From NCBI GenBank assembly GCA_025353765.1, contig JANXOD010000016.1, positions 62,001 to 126,000 of the forward strand: DNA of 64,000 bases, given 5' to 3'. This stretch comes from Sphingobacteriales bacterium (GTDB taxonomy: Bacteria > Bacteroidota > Bacteroidia > Sphingobacteriales > Sphingobacteriaceae). Position 1 is the stretch's first letter. The number at the start of each line of letters is the position of its first letter. Made by a program: the position numbers and the translations under genes. The notes under the pieces were generated by a model. The model saw only the letters and a program-made list of their open reading frames with translations, did not search any database and was not told where the DNA came from. Of this stretch, positions 17,966-27,649 are shown piece by piece.

Positions 17966-19576
17966 TTATACTACTATTGCAGTTTTGGGTGCTGCATTAA
18001 GTATCTCTGTATTAGCAAATTCTGAGAATTGTTTGAAGTTTGTTACAAAAGCTTGAGCCAAATCGCCTGCTTTTTGATCATATGCATTTTTATCTGCCCA
18101 GGTATTTTTCGGATTTAATAACTCTGCGGGAACATCAGGGCAACTAACCGGCATCATTAAACCAAATACAGGGTGTTCTTCATATTTAACCTTATTCAAA
18201 TCGCCACTTAATGCTTCTGTGATCATTGTTCGAGTATAGCTTAATTTCATCCGTTTGCCAATCCCATAAGGACCACCTGTCCAGCCGGTATTGATGAGCC
18301 AAACATTAACCTGATGATTTTTCATCCTTTCTCCAAGCAATTCTGCATATTTAGTTGGATGGAGAGGAAGAAAAGCTTTACCAAAACAAGCAGAAAATGT
18401 GGCTTGTGGTTCTGTTATACCTGCCTCTGTTCCTGCAACTTTTGCTGTATATCCTGATATAAAATGATACATGGCCTGCCCGGCATTTAATTTAGATATT
18501 GGAGGCAGTACACCAAACGCATCGGCTGTTAAGAAAAATATGTTTTTCGGAATTGATGCAATTGATGGCTCAATAGCATTATCAATATAATCAATAGGGT
18601 AAGCTACACGTGTATTTTCTGTTTTCTCGATATTAGAAAAATCAACAGTACGGGCTTTTTTGTAATAATTTATGTTTTCCAATAACGCTCCAAATTTTAT
18701 AGCATTATAAATTTGTGGTTCTTTTTCAGGAGTAAGATCTACACATTTTGCATAACATCCTCCTTCAAAATTAAATACAGAATCTGCTCCCCAGCCATGC
18801 TCATCATCTCCAATTAAACCTCTTTTTGGATCTGCAGACAGCGTTGTTTTACCTGTTCCTGAAAGTCCAAAGAAGATTGCTGTATCGCCATCTTTACCCA
18901 CATTTGCAGAGCAATGCATGGATAATACTTTACGCTGATGAGGAAGGATAAAATTCAAAACTGAAAAAATCCCTTTTTTAATTTCACCGGTATAACCGGT
19001 TCCACCTATAAGGATAATTTTTTTTGTAAAATTCAAAATGGCAAAATTAGATTGCCTAGTTCCATCAATGGCAGCTACTGCTTTAAAACCAGGCGCTGCA
19101 ATAATGGTCCATTCGGGTTGTTCTTCAGGATTAACTTCTTTAGGCCGCAGAAACATATTATTAGCAAAAAGATTTTGATAAGCTGTTTCTGTTACAACTC
19201 TTATGTTAAGCCTATATTTAGGATCTGCACAAGCATAGGCGTCTCGCACATAAATGTCTCTATCTGCCAGGTAATTAGCTACTTTATTAAAGAGTAGTTC
19301 AAATTTTTCCGGACTGAATTTAATATTGATATCACCCCACCAGACTGCATTTTCTGTAATATCATCGGCAACAATAAACCGATCTTTGGGAGATCTGCCC
19401 GTAAATTCACCTGTATCGGCTGCCAGTGCACCACTATCTGCCAAAGTGCCTTCGCCATTGCATATAGCCATTTCAACCAATTCAGCAGGCGTTAATTGAT
19501 AATGTACTTTTTTAGCCCCACCTAAGTTTAGATATTTAAGGTTAAGCTTATTTACTGACATTTCGTTCATAACCAC
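17966..19576 (-). CDS. pckA: Phosphoenolpyruvate carboxykinase (ATP)
   Basis: Converts oxaloacetate and ATP to phosphoenolpyruvate (gluconeogenesis). 536 residues, normal for the ATP-dependent family. Seen: the P-loop 'GLSGTGKT' at residues 237-244, the following 'LIGDDEHGW' metal/nucleotide motif, the N-terminal substrate motif 'TGEFTGRSPKDRF' near residue 55 and the adenine-binding region 'NTGWTGGPYGIGKRM'. Three Met codons lie close together (19576, 19570, 19561), so the exact start is uncertain. It has its own strong promoter and terminator and is monocistronic. Confidence 0.97.
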   Translation of the reverse strand: MVMNEMSVNKLNLKYLNLGGAKKVHYQLTPAELVEMAICNGEGTLADSGALAADTGEFTGRSPKDRFIVADDITENAVWWGDINIKFSPEKFELLFNKVANYLADRDIYVRDAYACADPKYRLNIRVVTETAYQNLFANNMFLRPKEVNPEEQPEWTIIAAPGFKAVAAIDGTRQSNFAILNFTKKIILIGGTGYTGEIKKGIFSVLNFILPHQRKVLSMHCSANVGKDGDTAIFFGLSGTGKTTLSADPKRGLIGDDEHGWGADSVFNFEGGCYAKCVDLTPEKEPQIYNAIKFGALLENINYYKKARTVDFSNIEKTENTRVAYPIDYIDNAIEPSIASIPKNIFFLTADAFGVLPPISKLNAGQAMYHFISGYTAKVAGTEAGITEPQATFSACFGKAFLPLHPTKYAELLGERMKNHQVNVWLINTGWTGGPYGIGKRMKLSYTRTMITEALSGDLNKVKYEEHPVFGLMMPVSCPDVPAELLNPKNTWADKNAYDQKAGDLAQAFVTNFKQFSEFANTEILNAAPKTAIVV

Positions 19577-19601
19577 TTATGCTCTTAACAATTATTTCAT
19601 A

Positions 19602-19631
19602 CAAAAGTAATAAGTAAGGGAGCGTTTGCAA
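19602..19631 (-). promoter_or_regulatory. pckA promoter
   Basis: Minus strand: TTG at 19631-19629, a spacer of 19 bp, then TACTTTTG at 19609-19602. This is a full match to the Bacteroidota consensus (TTG, 17-23 bp, TAnnTTTG). Expected transcript start is near 19597, giving a leader of about 20 bases. Confidence 0.75.
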
Positions 19632-19725
19632 AAATAAAACTAATTAATAATCATCTCATTGTATTGATTACACTAAGTATTAATTATCTGATTATCAAAT
19701 TCATAAACGTTACTTATCTGAGAAA

Positions 19726-20070
19726 TTAACCGCCAATTTTTTTCACCTTGTATCCGTCAGTTTGAAGTAAAACCATAATTTTTTCGCGAAAATCTCCCTG
19801 AATAAGGATTTCTCTATCTTTAACTGATCCACCAACACCGCATTTTTGCTTTATTTTTTTACCCAGGATTTCCAGATCATCTGCTTTGCCTATAAACCCG
19901 GTAATAAGTGTAACAGCTTTACCGCCCCGTTGTTTTTTATCTAATTGAATGCGCAAATCTTGTTGCTGAGGAGATAGTGTATCTTCTGCTTCCTTTTTTT
20001 CAAAATCATACTGAAAATTGGGATCTGTAGAATACATGACACCGTTAATTGCTTTGTTTTTTTTTGACAT
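19726..20070 (-). CDS. SUI1/eIF1-like translation factor (YciH family)
   Basis: A 114-residue protein whose C-terminal ~65 residues match the SUI1 domain: '[14 protein letters not shown]', then '[20 protein letters not shown]'-type residues (here '[14 protein letters not shown]') and 'GYKVKKIGG' at the end. The N-terminal ~45 residues are charged and probably disordered. Bacterial members are thought to affect initiation fidelity, but the role is not well established. It follows the lipid-kinase gene by 10 bp in the same direction. Confidence 0.88.
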   Translation of the reverse strand: MSKKNKAINGVMYSTDPNFQYDFEKKEAEDTLSPQQQDLRIQLDKKQRGGKAVTLITGFIGKADDLEILGKKIKQKCGVGGSVKDREILIQGDFREKIMVLLQTDGYKVKKIGG

Positions 20071-20080
20071 GACAATATAG

Positions 20081-20953
20081 CTAATTTAATATAGCAAGAG
20101 ACAAAGGCTTAATATGTATTTCCAATTCTGAGCTCATATATTGGGGCTCACCATCCAAATGTACTGCCCCTGCTGTTTCCCTTACTATGCGAATCTCTTT
20201 GCCTTTGATTATTTCAACGTATTTAGATTTATGAGCTGTTTTACTAAACAGGTGATATCCCATAAGGGGAAAATGATAAAGTGGGAAAGGTTTAATAATA
20301 CAAACATCCAACAGGCCATCTTTTACTGAAGCGAAAGGAGATACATGAGCATTATTGCCAAACTGAGAAGAATTAGCAATACTTACCATAAATGCTTCAC
20401 GTTCATAAGATATTCCATCTATTTCTATCTGATACTGTTGCGATTTATATTGCCAAATCTCTGTCAAAGTAGTTCTTACATATCCTTGTAATCCTCTTGT
20501 TTTATCTTCGGCGAAACGAGTACTAATATGAGCATCAAAACCCATACCAGCCATATTGAAAAAATTTTTACCATTTAAAACCCCTGAGTCAATAACATTA
20601 GTTTCTAGTCGGTTTAACCGGATTATTGCCTGTTTGCTTTTTAAAGGAATGGCCAAAGACCGGGCTAAACCATTGCCAGAACCATAAGGAATAATCCCCA
20701 TTGTTTTGCCAGAATTTACAATAGCAGAAGCTACTTCATTGATTGTACCATCACCTCCTACAGCAACTATAATATCCATATCCCTTTTCAAAGCTTCCAG
20801 AGCAATTTCATGAGCATGCCCTACTTTTTCTGTGAACGCATAATTAGCCTGAAATATGCTTTTATCAAGATATTTATCTGCTAAACGAGGGAAATCAAGT
20901 TTAGTTTTCCCTCCGGAAATAGGATTAATAACAAATAGAATACTCTTTTTCAA
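20081..20953 (-). CDS. Diacylglycerol/lipid kinase, YegS family
   Basis: A 290-residue DAGK-catalytic-domain protein that probably phosphorylates a lipid (diacylglycerol or a sphingoid base; Sphingobacteriaceae make sphingolipids, so the latter is possible by inference). Motifs: the N-terminal 'NPISGGK', nucleotide-binding '[12 protein letters not shown]', '[13 protein letters not shown]' and '[10 protein letters not shown]', with the C-terminal 'AVHLDGEPQ'. Cytoplasmic, no signal peptide. Probably co-transcribed with the SUI1-like gene. Confidence 0.9.
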   Translation of the reverse strand: MKKSILFVINPISGGKTKLDFPRLADKYLDKSIFQANYAFTEKVGHAHEIALEALKRDMDIIVAVGGDGTINEVASAIVNSGKTMGIIPYGSGNGLARSLAIPLKSKQAIIRLNRLETNVIDSGVLNGKNFFNMAGMGFDAHISTRFAEDKTRGLQGYVRTTLTEIWQYKSQQYQIEIDGISYEREAFMVSIANSSQFGNNAHVSPFASVKDGLLDVCIIKPFPLYHFPLMGYHLFSKTAHKSKYVEIIKGKEIRIVRETAGAVHLDGEPQYMSSELEIHIKPLSLAILN

Positions 20954-20995
20954 TGAGATGAGCTCGAAATGTGAATTGGCAAAAATACTTTTTAA

Positions 20996-21027
20996 TTTTC
21001 CATAATTTAAAAATTATCCTACTTTTG
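20996..21027 (+). promoter_or_regulatory. metK promoter
   Basis: TACTTTTG at 21020-21027 is an exact -7 match. TTTTCC at 20996-21001 sits 18 bp upstream, and the same TTTTCC-18 bp-TACTTTTGCA arrangement occurs in front of the HU gene. The expected start (about 21031-21034) falls right at the 5' end of the riboswitch. Confidence 0.6.
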
Positions 21028-21035
21028 CAGTGCAA

Positions 21036-21100
21036 AAAAGTGGATCGATTTGCGTTGATTGCAACCACGTAAAAAAAAGTGCTAAAACATATACTGATTT
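21036..21100 (+). promoter_or_regulatory. SAM-II riboswitch (metK leader)
   Basis: Core SAM-II residues are present in order: P1 5' strand GTGG (21040-21043), GATTTG (21046-21051), then TTGCAACCACG (21059-21069), whose CCAC (21065-21068) pairs with GTGG, an A-rich segment, and GCTAAA (21081-21086) for the pseudoknot. This matches the SAM-II consensus known from Alphaproteobacteria and Bacteroidota. It precedes metK, the SAM synthetase gene, so repression by SAM is expected. The aptamer ends about 60 bases before the start codon, and no terminator hairpin or Shine-Dalgarno is visible there. Confidence 0.85.
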
Positions 21101-21160
21101 TTACCCGCCAATCACACTCCTTTCTGTTTACTTGCCTTTTATTCCATTAAATTCATTTAT

Positions 21161-22414
21161 ATGCCTTATTTATTCACATCAGAATCTGTTTCTGAAGGTC
21201 ACCCGGACAAAGTAGCTGATCAAATTTCAGATGCATTAATTGATAACTTTTTAGCTTGGGATGCAGATTCCAAAGTAGCTTGTGAAACCCTAGTTACAAC
21301 CGGCTTAGTAGTTTTAGCTGGCGAGGTTAAATCAAAAACCTATTTAGATGTTCAAAAAATAGCCCGCGATGTAATACGTAAAATTGGATATACTAAGTCT
21401 GAATATATGTTTGAAGCAGATTCATGTGGTATTATTTCTACCATTCATGATCAGTCCGCAGATATTAACCAAGGTGTAGATCGTGTTGAAAAACAGGATC
21501 AAGGTGCAGGTGACCAAGGGATGATGTTTGGTTATGCTACTAATGAAACTGATAATTATATGCCTTTGGCTTTAGATTTAGCTCATAAAATATTAACAGA
21601 ATTAGCAGCTCTTCGTCGTGAGAATAATGCGATTAAATATCTTCGCCCTGATGCAAAATCGCAGGTTACCATTGAGTATAGTGATGATCATAAACCCATT
21701 CGCATTGATGCCATTGTAATTTCTACCCAGCATGATGATTTTGATACCGAAGAAAACATGCAGAAAAAAATACAGGGGGATATCATATCAATATTAATTC
21801 CGCGTATTAAAGCTCAATTGAAACCAGAGTTGCAGGCTTTATTTACAGATGATATCATACATCATATTAACCCAACCGGTAAATTTGTAATTGGTGGGCC
21901 TCATGGCGATACAGGATTAACAGGTCGTAAAATCATTGTGGATACTTATGGTGGTAAAGGAGCTCATGGTGGTGGTGCATTTTCAGGTAAAGATCCATCA
22001 AAAGTAGATCGTTCGGCAGCTTATGCTACACGTCATATTGCTAAAAATATGGTTGCAGCTGGTATTTGTAATGAGATTTTGGTTCAGGTTTCTTACGCCA
22101 TTGGCGTAAAAGACCCGATGGGGATTTATGTAAATACATATGGTACAGCTAAAGTTGATTTTACTGATGGTGAAATTGCTCAAAAAGTATCCGAATTATT
22201 TGACATGACACCTTACGGGATTGAAACCCGATTAAAATTACGTAATCCTATTTATTCTGAAACTGCTGCTTATGGCCATATGGGGCGCCATAACGAAGTG
22301 GTAACTAAAGTATTTAATGGTAACAACGGTGATTCTAAAACTTTAAAAGTAGAATTGTTTACCTGGGAAAAACTGGATTATGTGGATAAAATCAAGGAAG
22401 CATTTAGAAAATAA
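21161..22414 (+). CDS. metK: S-adenosylmethionine synthetase
   Basis: Makes SAM from methionine and ATP. 417 residues with the three-fold MetK domain order. Motifs: '[18 protein letters not shown]' at the N-terminus, '[11 protein letters not shown]' near residue 117, and the glycine-rich loop '[20 protein letters not shown]' near residue 265. Slightly longer than the E. coli enzyme (384 residues), as is usual in Bacteroidota. Preceded by a SAM-II riboswitch and followed by a clear terminator, so it is a one-gene unit under feedback control. Confidence 0.98.
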   Translation: MPYLFTSESVSEGHPDKVADQISDALIDNFLAWDADSKVACETLVTTGLVVLAGEVKSKTYLDVQKIARDVIRKIGYTKSEYMFEADSCGIISTIHDQSADINQGVDRVEKQDQGAGDQGMMFGYATNETDNYMPLALDLAHKILTELAALRRENNAIKYLRPDAKSQVTIEYSDDHKPIRIDAIVISTQHDDFDTEENMQKKIQGDIISILIPRIKAQLKPELQALFTDDIIHHINPTGKFVIGGPHGDTGLTGRKIIVDTYGGKGAHGGGAFSGKDPSKVDRSAAYATRHIAKNMVAAGICNEILVQVSYAIGVKDPMGIYVNTYGTAKVDFTDGEIAQKVSELFDMTPYGIETRLKLRNPIYSETAAYGHMGRHNEVVTKVFNGNNGDSKTLKVELFTWEKLDYVDKIKEAFRK

Positions 22415-22432
22415 AAAAATCTAATCTATTGT

Positions 22433-22467
22433 AAGCCTTCTTTCTGTAAATGAGAGAAGGCTTTTTT
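22433..22467 (+). terminator. metK terminator
   Basis: AAGCCTTCT (22433-22441) pairs perfectly with AGAAGGCTT (22455-22463), followed by a T run. The hairpin could also serve the convergent gene at 22508. Confidence 0.88.
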
Positions 22468-22507
22468 ATTATTTTGAAAAAACAGAGAATCTACTTAAAA
22501 AGTATTT

Positions 22508-23527
22508 TCAGATTTTTTCTTTTAAAATAGTGTCTGTTTCATTAATAAAGTCCTGAATCTTATTTGTTTTATGAAATGCTTTTAATAAAAGTATCTTCCC
22601 GTTATTAAAAACTAAACTGACTGTGGTATCGCTATAAATCCCATTATATCTATTACGAGTAATCTGGAAACGAAGGAAATCAGCAAATGTAAACTCTTGC
22701 TTCAAGCTATTAAAAGCATATACGCTTATTATCATTTTTGTATTGCAATTAAATAGTAGTTTATGGGTAGCCATAAAAGCTGCAATGGGTGGGAATAAAA
22801 AGCCAAAAGCATAAGCCAAATATTCGCCAATGGGCAGATGTTCACTGAAATTTAGAGAAAATTTACTATTAAAGTATATAGCAGCTACTAACACTATTAT
22901 TCCCAAAAACCACAATTTTTTACTCTTTTTTAAGTGATAAACAGAATTTTCAAGGTTATAATAATTAAAATCATGAATGTGAGTTTCAGAAGTTTTTATA
23001 GGTAACGGTACTATCGGCAATGGTACTAATGCTACCTTAGAATTAAGCATTTGCTGAATTTTTGGTAAGACTTTCCCCTGAAATTCCGTTGCATTTTTAT
23101 CATCAATTGACCGATAAGCTGAACTAAGGCGAATACCTTTGCCATACTTATCTTTAGCCAAAGTGATTTTATAATATATCCCCTGCATATTAGAGGTTAC
23201 AGGTACAATTTCATGGAGTTCTTCAAAACCATAAGATTGCATTTGTATCATCCCTATTTTTTTAAAAATAATTTTTTTATTCACATCAAATACAACGCTT
23301 ATGTGTGAAAGAATCCAACCTATAATAAAAAATAAAATTGTCGGGATTCCCAGTAGAACCACAAAAAAGGCAGTACTAAAGTTTGCATAGGTTTTACCTA
23401 AAAATAAAATAAAAGCAGCAAGGGCTATAAAAAAAATACTCATAAACATCAGCAGCAGCAGCCTTTCATAAAAAGGGTAAACGGTTACGGTATTTTTACT
23501 AATACTAAATTTATTTTTTTTGAACAT
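22508..23527 (-). CDS. Internally duplicated membrane protein of unknown function
   Basis: A 339-residue protein built as two similar halves. Each half has a pair of hydrophobic helices (about 22-75 and 203-255) followed by a beta-rich soluble stretch: 'VVFDVNKKIIFKKIGMIQ' in the first, 'LFNCNTKMIISVYAFNSL' in the second. The soluble parts look like small PH-like sandwiches as in bacterial membrane-anchored PH proteins, but this is a guess. No signal peptide. It stands alone between metK (convergent) and a NUDIX gene (divergent). Confidence 0.7.
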   Translation of the reverse strand: MFKKNKFSISKNTVTVYPFYERLLLLMFMSIFFIALAAFILFLGKTYANFSTAFFVVLLGIPTILFFIIGWILSHISVVFDVNKKIIFKKIGMIQMQSYGFEELHEIVPVTSNMQGIYYKITLAKDKYGKGIRLSSAYRSIDDKNATEFQGKVLPKIQQMLNSKVALVPLPIVPLPIKTSETHIHDFNYYNLENSVYHLKKSKKLWFLGIIVLVAAIYFNSKFSLNFSEHLPIGEYLAYAFGFLFPPIAAFMATHKLLFNCNTKMIISVYAFNSLKQEFTFADFLRFQITRNRYNGIYSDTTVSLVFNNGKILLLKAFHKTNKIQDFINETDTILKEKI

Positions 23528-23609
23528 CGGGTGTAATTATTGACTACAGTTAAATAGATCAAATATAGTCAAGATCGCTAAACAAGCCTTATTTATTTAA
23601 GTTTACAAT

Positions 23610-24173
23610 ATGGAAAATAGTAAGAGCAATCCCTGGCAAACACTAACAGGCAAGGAAATCTATGATAATGCCTGGATCAATTTAAAAGAGCATCAGGTTA
23701 TTAATCCCAATGGTGGTAAAGGGATTTATGGAAAGGTTCATTTTAAAAATTTGGCTATCGGCGTAGTGGTTTTAGATGAAGAAGATCATATATGGCTGGT
23801 TGGGCAGTATCGTTTCCCTATAAATCAATATAGCTGGGAAATTCCGGAAGGTGGTGGACCATTGGATGTTGATCCTGTTGATTCTGCTAAGCGGGAGTTA
23901 TTAGAAGAAACCGGAATAAGAGCAAAAGACTGGCAGGAAATTCAGCGTATGCATCTTTCTAATTCAGTGAGTGATGAACTAGCGATTATTTATCTGGCAC
24001 ATAATTTAAGTTATGGTGAAGCTGAGCCTGAAGAAACTGAACAGTTAATAGTCCGAAAATTACCTTTTGAAGAAGCCTATCAACTGGTTTTAAGCGGCGA
24101 AATTACCGATTCATTAAGTGTAGCAGGAATTTTAAAAGTGAAAATTTTAAGATTAGAAGGGAAACTCATCTAA
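23610..24173 (+). CDS. NUDIX hydrolase, ADP-ribose pyrophosphatase-like
   Basis: A 187-residue cytoplasmic NUDIX protein, probably cleaving ADP-ribose or a related nucleoside diphosphate derivative. 'WEIPEGGG' precedes the NUDIX box, which ends in an intact 'RELLEETGI' holding the metal-binding glutamates. The box departs from consensus: the first glutamate of GX5EX7REUXEEXGU is replaced by Val ('GGGPLDVDPVDSAK'). That position is usually structural, so activity may remain. Followed 22 bp later by a PlsC gene. Confidence 0.88.
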   Translation: MENSKSNPWQTLTGKEIYDNAWINLKEHQVINPNGGKGIYGKVHFKNLAIGVVVLDEEDHIWLVGQYRFPINQYSWEIPEGGGPLDVDPVDSAKRELLEETGIRAKDWQEIQRMHLSNSVSDELAIIYLAHNLSYGEAEPEETEQLIVRKLPFEEAYQLVLSGEITDSLSVAGILKVKILRLEGKLI

Positions 24174-24195
24174 CTGCATATTACCTTTACACCGC

Positions 24196-24930
24196 ATGAA
24201 TAAAATATTGAGTTACCTCTTTACGCCGTTCCATTACTTAGCCTTTGGATTATTTCTGTGCGTATTTCATCCTATTCAATGGCTTGCCTTAAAGTTTGGT
24301 GGAATTAAGGCTCATAAAAAATCTGTTGATCTGCTTAATTTTTTTCTGGTTAGTACTTACTATATATTAGGCTGCCGTATAAAATTCACTAATCAACAGC
24401 AGTTACCGGAAAATAGGTCTATTATTTTTATTGCAAACCACCAGAGCATGTATGACATTGCGCCTTTAATTTGGTTTTTGCGAAAATATCATGCAAAATT
24501 TATCTCAAAAATTGAACTTACTAAAGGTATACCCAGCATATCATTCAATTTAAAATATGGTGGTGGAGCTAATATCGACAGAAAAGATAATAAACAGGCT
24601 GTTGTAGAAATCCTGAAATTGGGCGAACGAATGAGAGCTAACAATTGGTCGGCAGTCATATTTCCTGAAGGAACCCGATCACGCGACGGCCAACTAAAGC
24701 CTTTTGCCGTCGGAGGAATTGCAACTCTGCTTAAAAAAGCTCCCAACTCTCTTATTGTTCCCATTGCTATAAATGGTTCATGGAATTTAGTTCAGTTTGG
24801 AAGTTTTCCATTGAGTTTTGGTGAGAAGATTAGCCTTACTGTACTTGACCCTATTGAACCGGATAAAACGGCAATAGAAGATCTAGTAGAAATAGCCAGA
24901 CATGCTATCGATAAATCCCTTAAATTGTAA
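24196..24930 (+). CDS. plsC: 1-acyl-sn-glycerol-3-phosphate acyltransferase (PlsC family)
   Basis: A 244-residue membrane-associated acyltransferase that probably makes phosphatidic acid. The catalytic HX4D is in 'NHQSMYD' near residue 82, and the acceptor-binding motif is 'FPEGTRSRDG' near residue 155. 'GGGANIDRKD' and 'LIVPIAINGSW' are the remaining family blocks. N-terminal hydrophobic segments ('FHYLAFGLFLCVFHPIQWL') anchor it. Same direction as, and close to, the NUDIX gene. Confidence 0.93.
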   Translation: MNKILSYLFTPFHYLAFGLFLCVFHPIQWLALKFGGIKAHKKSVDLLNFFLVSTYYILGCRIKFTNQQQLPENRSIIFIANHQSMYDIAPLIWFLRKYHAKFISKIELTKGIPSISFNLKYGGGANIDRKDNKQAVVEILKLGERMRANNWSAVIFPEGTRSRDGQLKPFAVGGIATLLKKAPNSLIVPIAINGSWNLVQFGSFPLSFGEKISLTVLDPIEPDKTAIEDLVEIARHAIDKSLKL

Positions 24931-24956
24931 TCCTGTTTTTATTTCTATAAATTGAT

Positions 24957-25847
24957 CTAAGCGTCCCCATTTATCTGGAAGCTTAAACATTTACCAGTTT
25001 CCAGATCAATTAACACATTAAAAAAATAATAACCACCATCATTTACAACACAAATATCTTTTTTCCAAGTACGCTCCAGAAAATCATCAGGAATAAAGAA
25101 GTTTACCCATATTAATTTGTGTTTGTTTTCTCTACTTAAAAAACCTACATATTGGCGTCTGTATTTGGGGTATATTTTTGAGATTTTACAAATTCTGTCG
25201 GAGAGATATTTTTGTGCATTAATTTGATTTCCCTTCGGATAGCTCGCTACTATATTTCGAGCCGTCTGTTGAGGATCGGAAATATATTTTTGAACCATTT
25301 CATCTGCTTTTCTTACATCAACTTCTAAAGGGCTCCAGGAACCTTCCGCTTCTTTAAAGCCGGGTCGGTAATTTGGCCCATCTTTAGGAAAAATAATGCC
25401 CGAAGGGTTTTTTATCTCCACTATTTGAAACGATGGTGCCGTATTTTTAAGCTTTAAAGTTACCTTATATTTAGATTTTGAAATTTCCCGCGATTGTTTT
25501 CCGCGTACAGGCTCAACATGGGTAAATTGAATATCATAATCTTCTGTTAGGTATTCGCTCTTCTGTAGGCTTAAAGAGAAAACTGAGCCTTTCAAAGGTT
25601 TGTTATCTTTAGAAATTTTAAGTGTTATGGTAACATTCCCGGAATTCTGACAACCAGCATCTGCCGGACAACGCGAATCCTTTATATCTAATAAATAGAA
25701 ACTCATTCCGTTTATAGTTAGTCCTTGTCCTGGCGATAAGCTAAATTCTTTATCTGCCTTAACCTGGGGAGAATTTGTATTAGGGCTTGTACATCCTAAT
25801 CCCATAAAAAAGCATGAATAAGCGAAATACTGATTAAATATTAGCAT
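24957..25847 (-). CDS. Lipoprotein of unknown function with a Cys-containing beta domain
   Basis: A 296-residue predicted lipoprotein: short hydrophobic N-terminus with lipobox cysteine in 'FFMGLGC' (residue 19). The first part contains 'KDSRCPADAGCQNSGNVTI', a motif (DSRCP...C) I recall from small secreted Bacteroidota proteins. The C-terminal part ('YYFFNVLIDLETGKCLSFQI') looks like a second small domain. Function unknown. It stands alone, convergent with plsC, and ends only 26 bp from it. Confidence 0.72.
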   Translation of the reverse strand: MLIFNQYFAYSCFFMGLGCTSPNTNSPQVKADKEFSLSPGQGLTINGMSFYLLDIKDSRCPADAGCQNSGNVTITLKISKDNKPLKGSVFSLSLQKSEYLTEDYDIQFTHVEPVRGKQSREISKSKYKVTLKLKNTAPSFQIVEIKNPSGIIFPKDGPNYRPGFKEAEGSWSPLEVDVRKADEMVQKYISDPQQTARNIVASYPKGNQINAQKYLSDRICKISKIYPKYRRQYVGFLSRENKHKLIWVNFFIPDDFLERTWKKDICVVNDGGYYFFNVLIDLETGKCLSFQINGDA

Positions 25848-25917
25848 ATTGATTTATTTTATATATAGAATATGATGCGTATTATCTTAATTTCCACAAA
25901 ATGGAGTAGAATGAATA

Positions 25918-26637
25918 TTAAATATTCTTGTTCTCAATTAATTTAAAAAAAATGTCCCGATAGGTATCTCCAATAGGTATTATTTTTTCGGCAATTTGAA
26001 TACGGCTGCGCTCAATGCTGTCTATTTTATCCAGTGCTACAATATATGATTTATGCACACGAACAAATCTACCGGATGGCAAAATTTCCTCCATTTTTTT
26101 CATGTTTTGCAAGGTAATAATACGTTCTTCTTTCGTAAAAATTGAGATGTAATCTTTTAAACCTTCAATGTATAAAATATCATTGAGGTATATTTTTTGA
26201 ATTTTATGCTCTGTTTTTATAAAGATAAAATCATGATTGACTGTATTCGATACTGCTTCCGGAGATAAAGAAGTAGAACTATTGGTATTGTGCTGCAAAA
26301 TTTTTTGGGCCGCCTTATAAAAACGATCAAAGGCAATTGGCTTAAGTAAATAGTCTGCCACATTTAAATCATATCCATCTAATGCATATTGTGGATAGGC
26401 CGTGGTAAGTATTACATCGCATTTACCATTAATAATTTTCAGAAATTGTAAGCCACTCAGTTCCGGCATTTGCACATCCAGAAAAACCAGATCGATATTG
26501 CCATCCCGTACTAATGATAACCCTTCAATGGCACTAGTGGTTGTTTTAACCAGCTCTAAAAAAGGAGTTTTTTTTATATAATCTTCTAAAATATCGAGCG
26601 CCAAAGGCTCATCATCAACAACCAGGCAGCGTATCAT
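25918..26637 (-). CDS. LytTR-family response regulator
   Basis: A 239-residue response regulator: receiver domain (1-120) with the acidic pocket 'VVDDE', phospho-acceptor Asp54 in 'VFLDVQMPE' and Lys in 'LLKPI', then a LytTR DNA-binding domain (about 140-235: 'DILYIEGLKDYISI', 'FVRVHKSYIVALDKI'). It is the partner of the histidine kinase gene just upstream, with one base between that stop and this start. Confidence 0.94.
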   Translation of the reverse strand: MIRCLVVDDEPLALDILEDYIKKTPFLELVKTTTSAIEGLSLVRDGNIDLVFLDVQMPELSGLQFLKIINGKCDVILTTAYPQYALDGYDLNVADYLLKPIAFDRFYKAAQKILQHNTNSSTSLSPEAVSNTVNHDFIFIKTEHKIQKIYLNDILYIEGLKDYISIFTKEERIITLQNMKKMEEILPSGRFVRVHKSYIVALDKIDSIERSRIQIAEKIIPIGDTYRDIFFKLIENKNI

Positions 26638-26638
26638 G

Positions 26639-27649
26639 TTATAAATCTAAATATAATTCGCAACTATAAATAGCCGGACCATCTTCAATCTGCAAGTGAT
26701 GTTGATTTTTGTACAAAAGATCTAAACGACGTTTCATATTTAATAAGCCAATGCCTCCTGTTTGATCTTTATTTTGCTTGCTCTTTTTATTAGTAACCTG
26801 GAAATAAAGTTTATCAGGATCAATATTCATGGTAATAATTATCGGATTTTTTTCATCTGTAGCTACTCCGTGCTTAAAAGCATTTTCCACAAAAGAAATT
26901 AATACCAGGGACATGATTTTTTGATTCTTTGCATCCCCCTTTATATTAAATTTTATGTTGACTTTATCCTTAAAACGCAACTTCTGGAGTTCGATATAAT
27001 TTTCCAAATATTGAATTTCTTTGCCCAGATCAACCTTATCTTCATTGCTTTCATATAGCATATAACGCATAATTTCAGAAAGTTTTAAAATAGCTTCCGG
27101 AGTTTTCTCCGATTTCTGGTATGCTAAGGAGTAGATGTTATTAAGAGAATTAAATAAAAAATGAGGGTTTATCTGAGATTTTAAAAAAGCCAATTCTGCA
27201 GTCAGTTTCTCATTTTCAAGTGTAGTTTTAACTTTTTCATTAATAAACCAATCTGCCATGAATTTTAAGGCAGTACTTAAGAATATAAAAAGGCAGCTTA
27301 CAACTACTGATCCCACATAATACTCTCCAAAATTAAGTGGATGTTGCTTTTTAACATCTTTGGATAACATAATATCTCCTAAAGAATAAGCCAATCCATA
27401 TTTTACTAATCCGGCAATCAAAACTAACAATATACTAAGCGCAAACCAGAAGTCTTTTTTTTGTTTTAAAAATTTAGGGAGTATAAACAGATAGTTAGTA
27501 TAAAATACTGCGATATTAATACATCCAAAATAAAAAACTATACCGAATGTTTGATAGGTCAGTTTACCGTTCCCTGCCATAAACATAAATAGCAGTAAAA
27601 CAGAAACCCATACCGCTGAATGCAGAAATACCTGCCTGGTTTTATTCAT
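26639..27649 (-). CDS. LytS/YehU-type sensor histidine kinase
   Basis: A 336-residue membrane histidine kinase. About four helices occupy residues 8-150, a coiled-coil-like linker follows, and the His_kinase domain has the phospho-acceptor histidine in 'QINPHFLFNSLNNIYSLAY' and the N-box 'FVENAFKHGV'. The ATPase G-box is 'GGIGLLNMKRRLDLLY'. It has no extracytoplasmic sensor domain, so the signal may be sensed in the membrane. First gene of a two-gene operon with the LytTR regulator; the target genes are not apparent. Confidence 0.93.
   Translation of the reverse strand: MNKTRQVFLHSAVWVSVLLLFMFMAGNGKLTYQTFGIVFYFGCINIAVFYTNYLFILPKFLKQKKDFWFALSILLVLIAGLVKYGLAYSLGDIMLSKDVKKQHPLNFGEYYVGSVVVSCLFIFLSTALKFMADWFINEKVKTTLENEKLTAELAFLKSQINPHFLFNSLNNIYSLAYQKSEKTPEAILKLSEIMRYMLYESNEDKVDLGKEIQYLENYIELQKLRFKDKVNIKFNIKGDAKNQKIMSLVLISFVENAFKHGVATDEKNPIIITMNIDPDKLYFQVTNKKSKQNKDQTGGIGLLNMKRRLDLLYKNQHHLQIEDGPAIYSCELYLDL

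Noticed and set aside
21030-21215. Short frame through the metK leader
   Set aside because: It coincides with the SAM-II aptamer and runs into metK in another frame.
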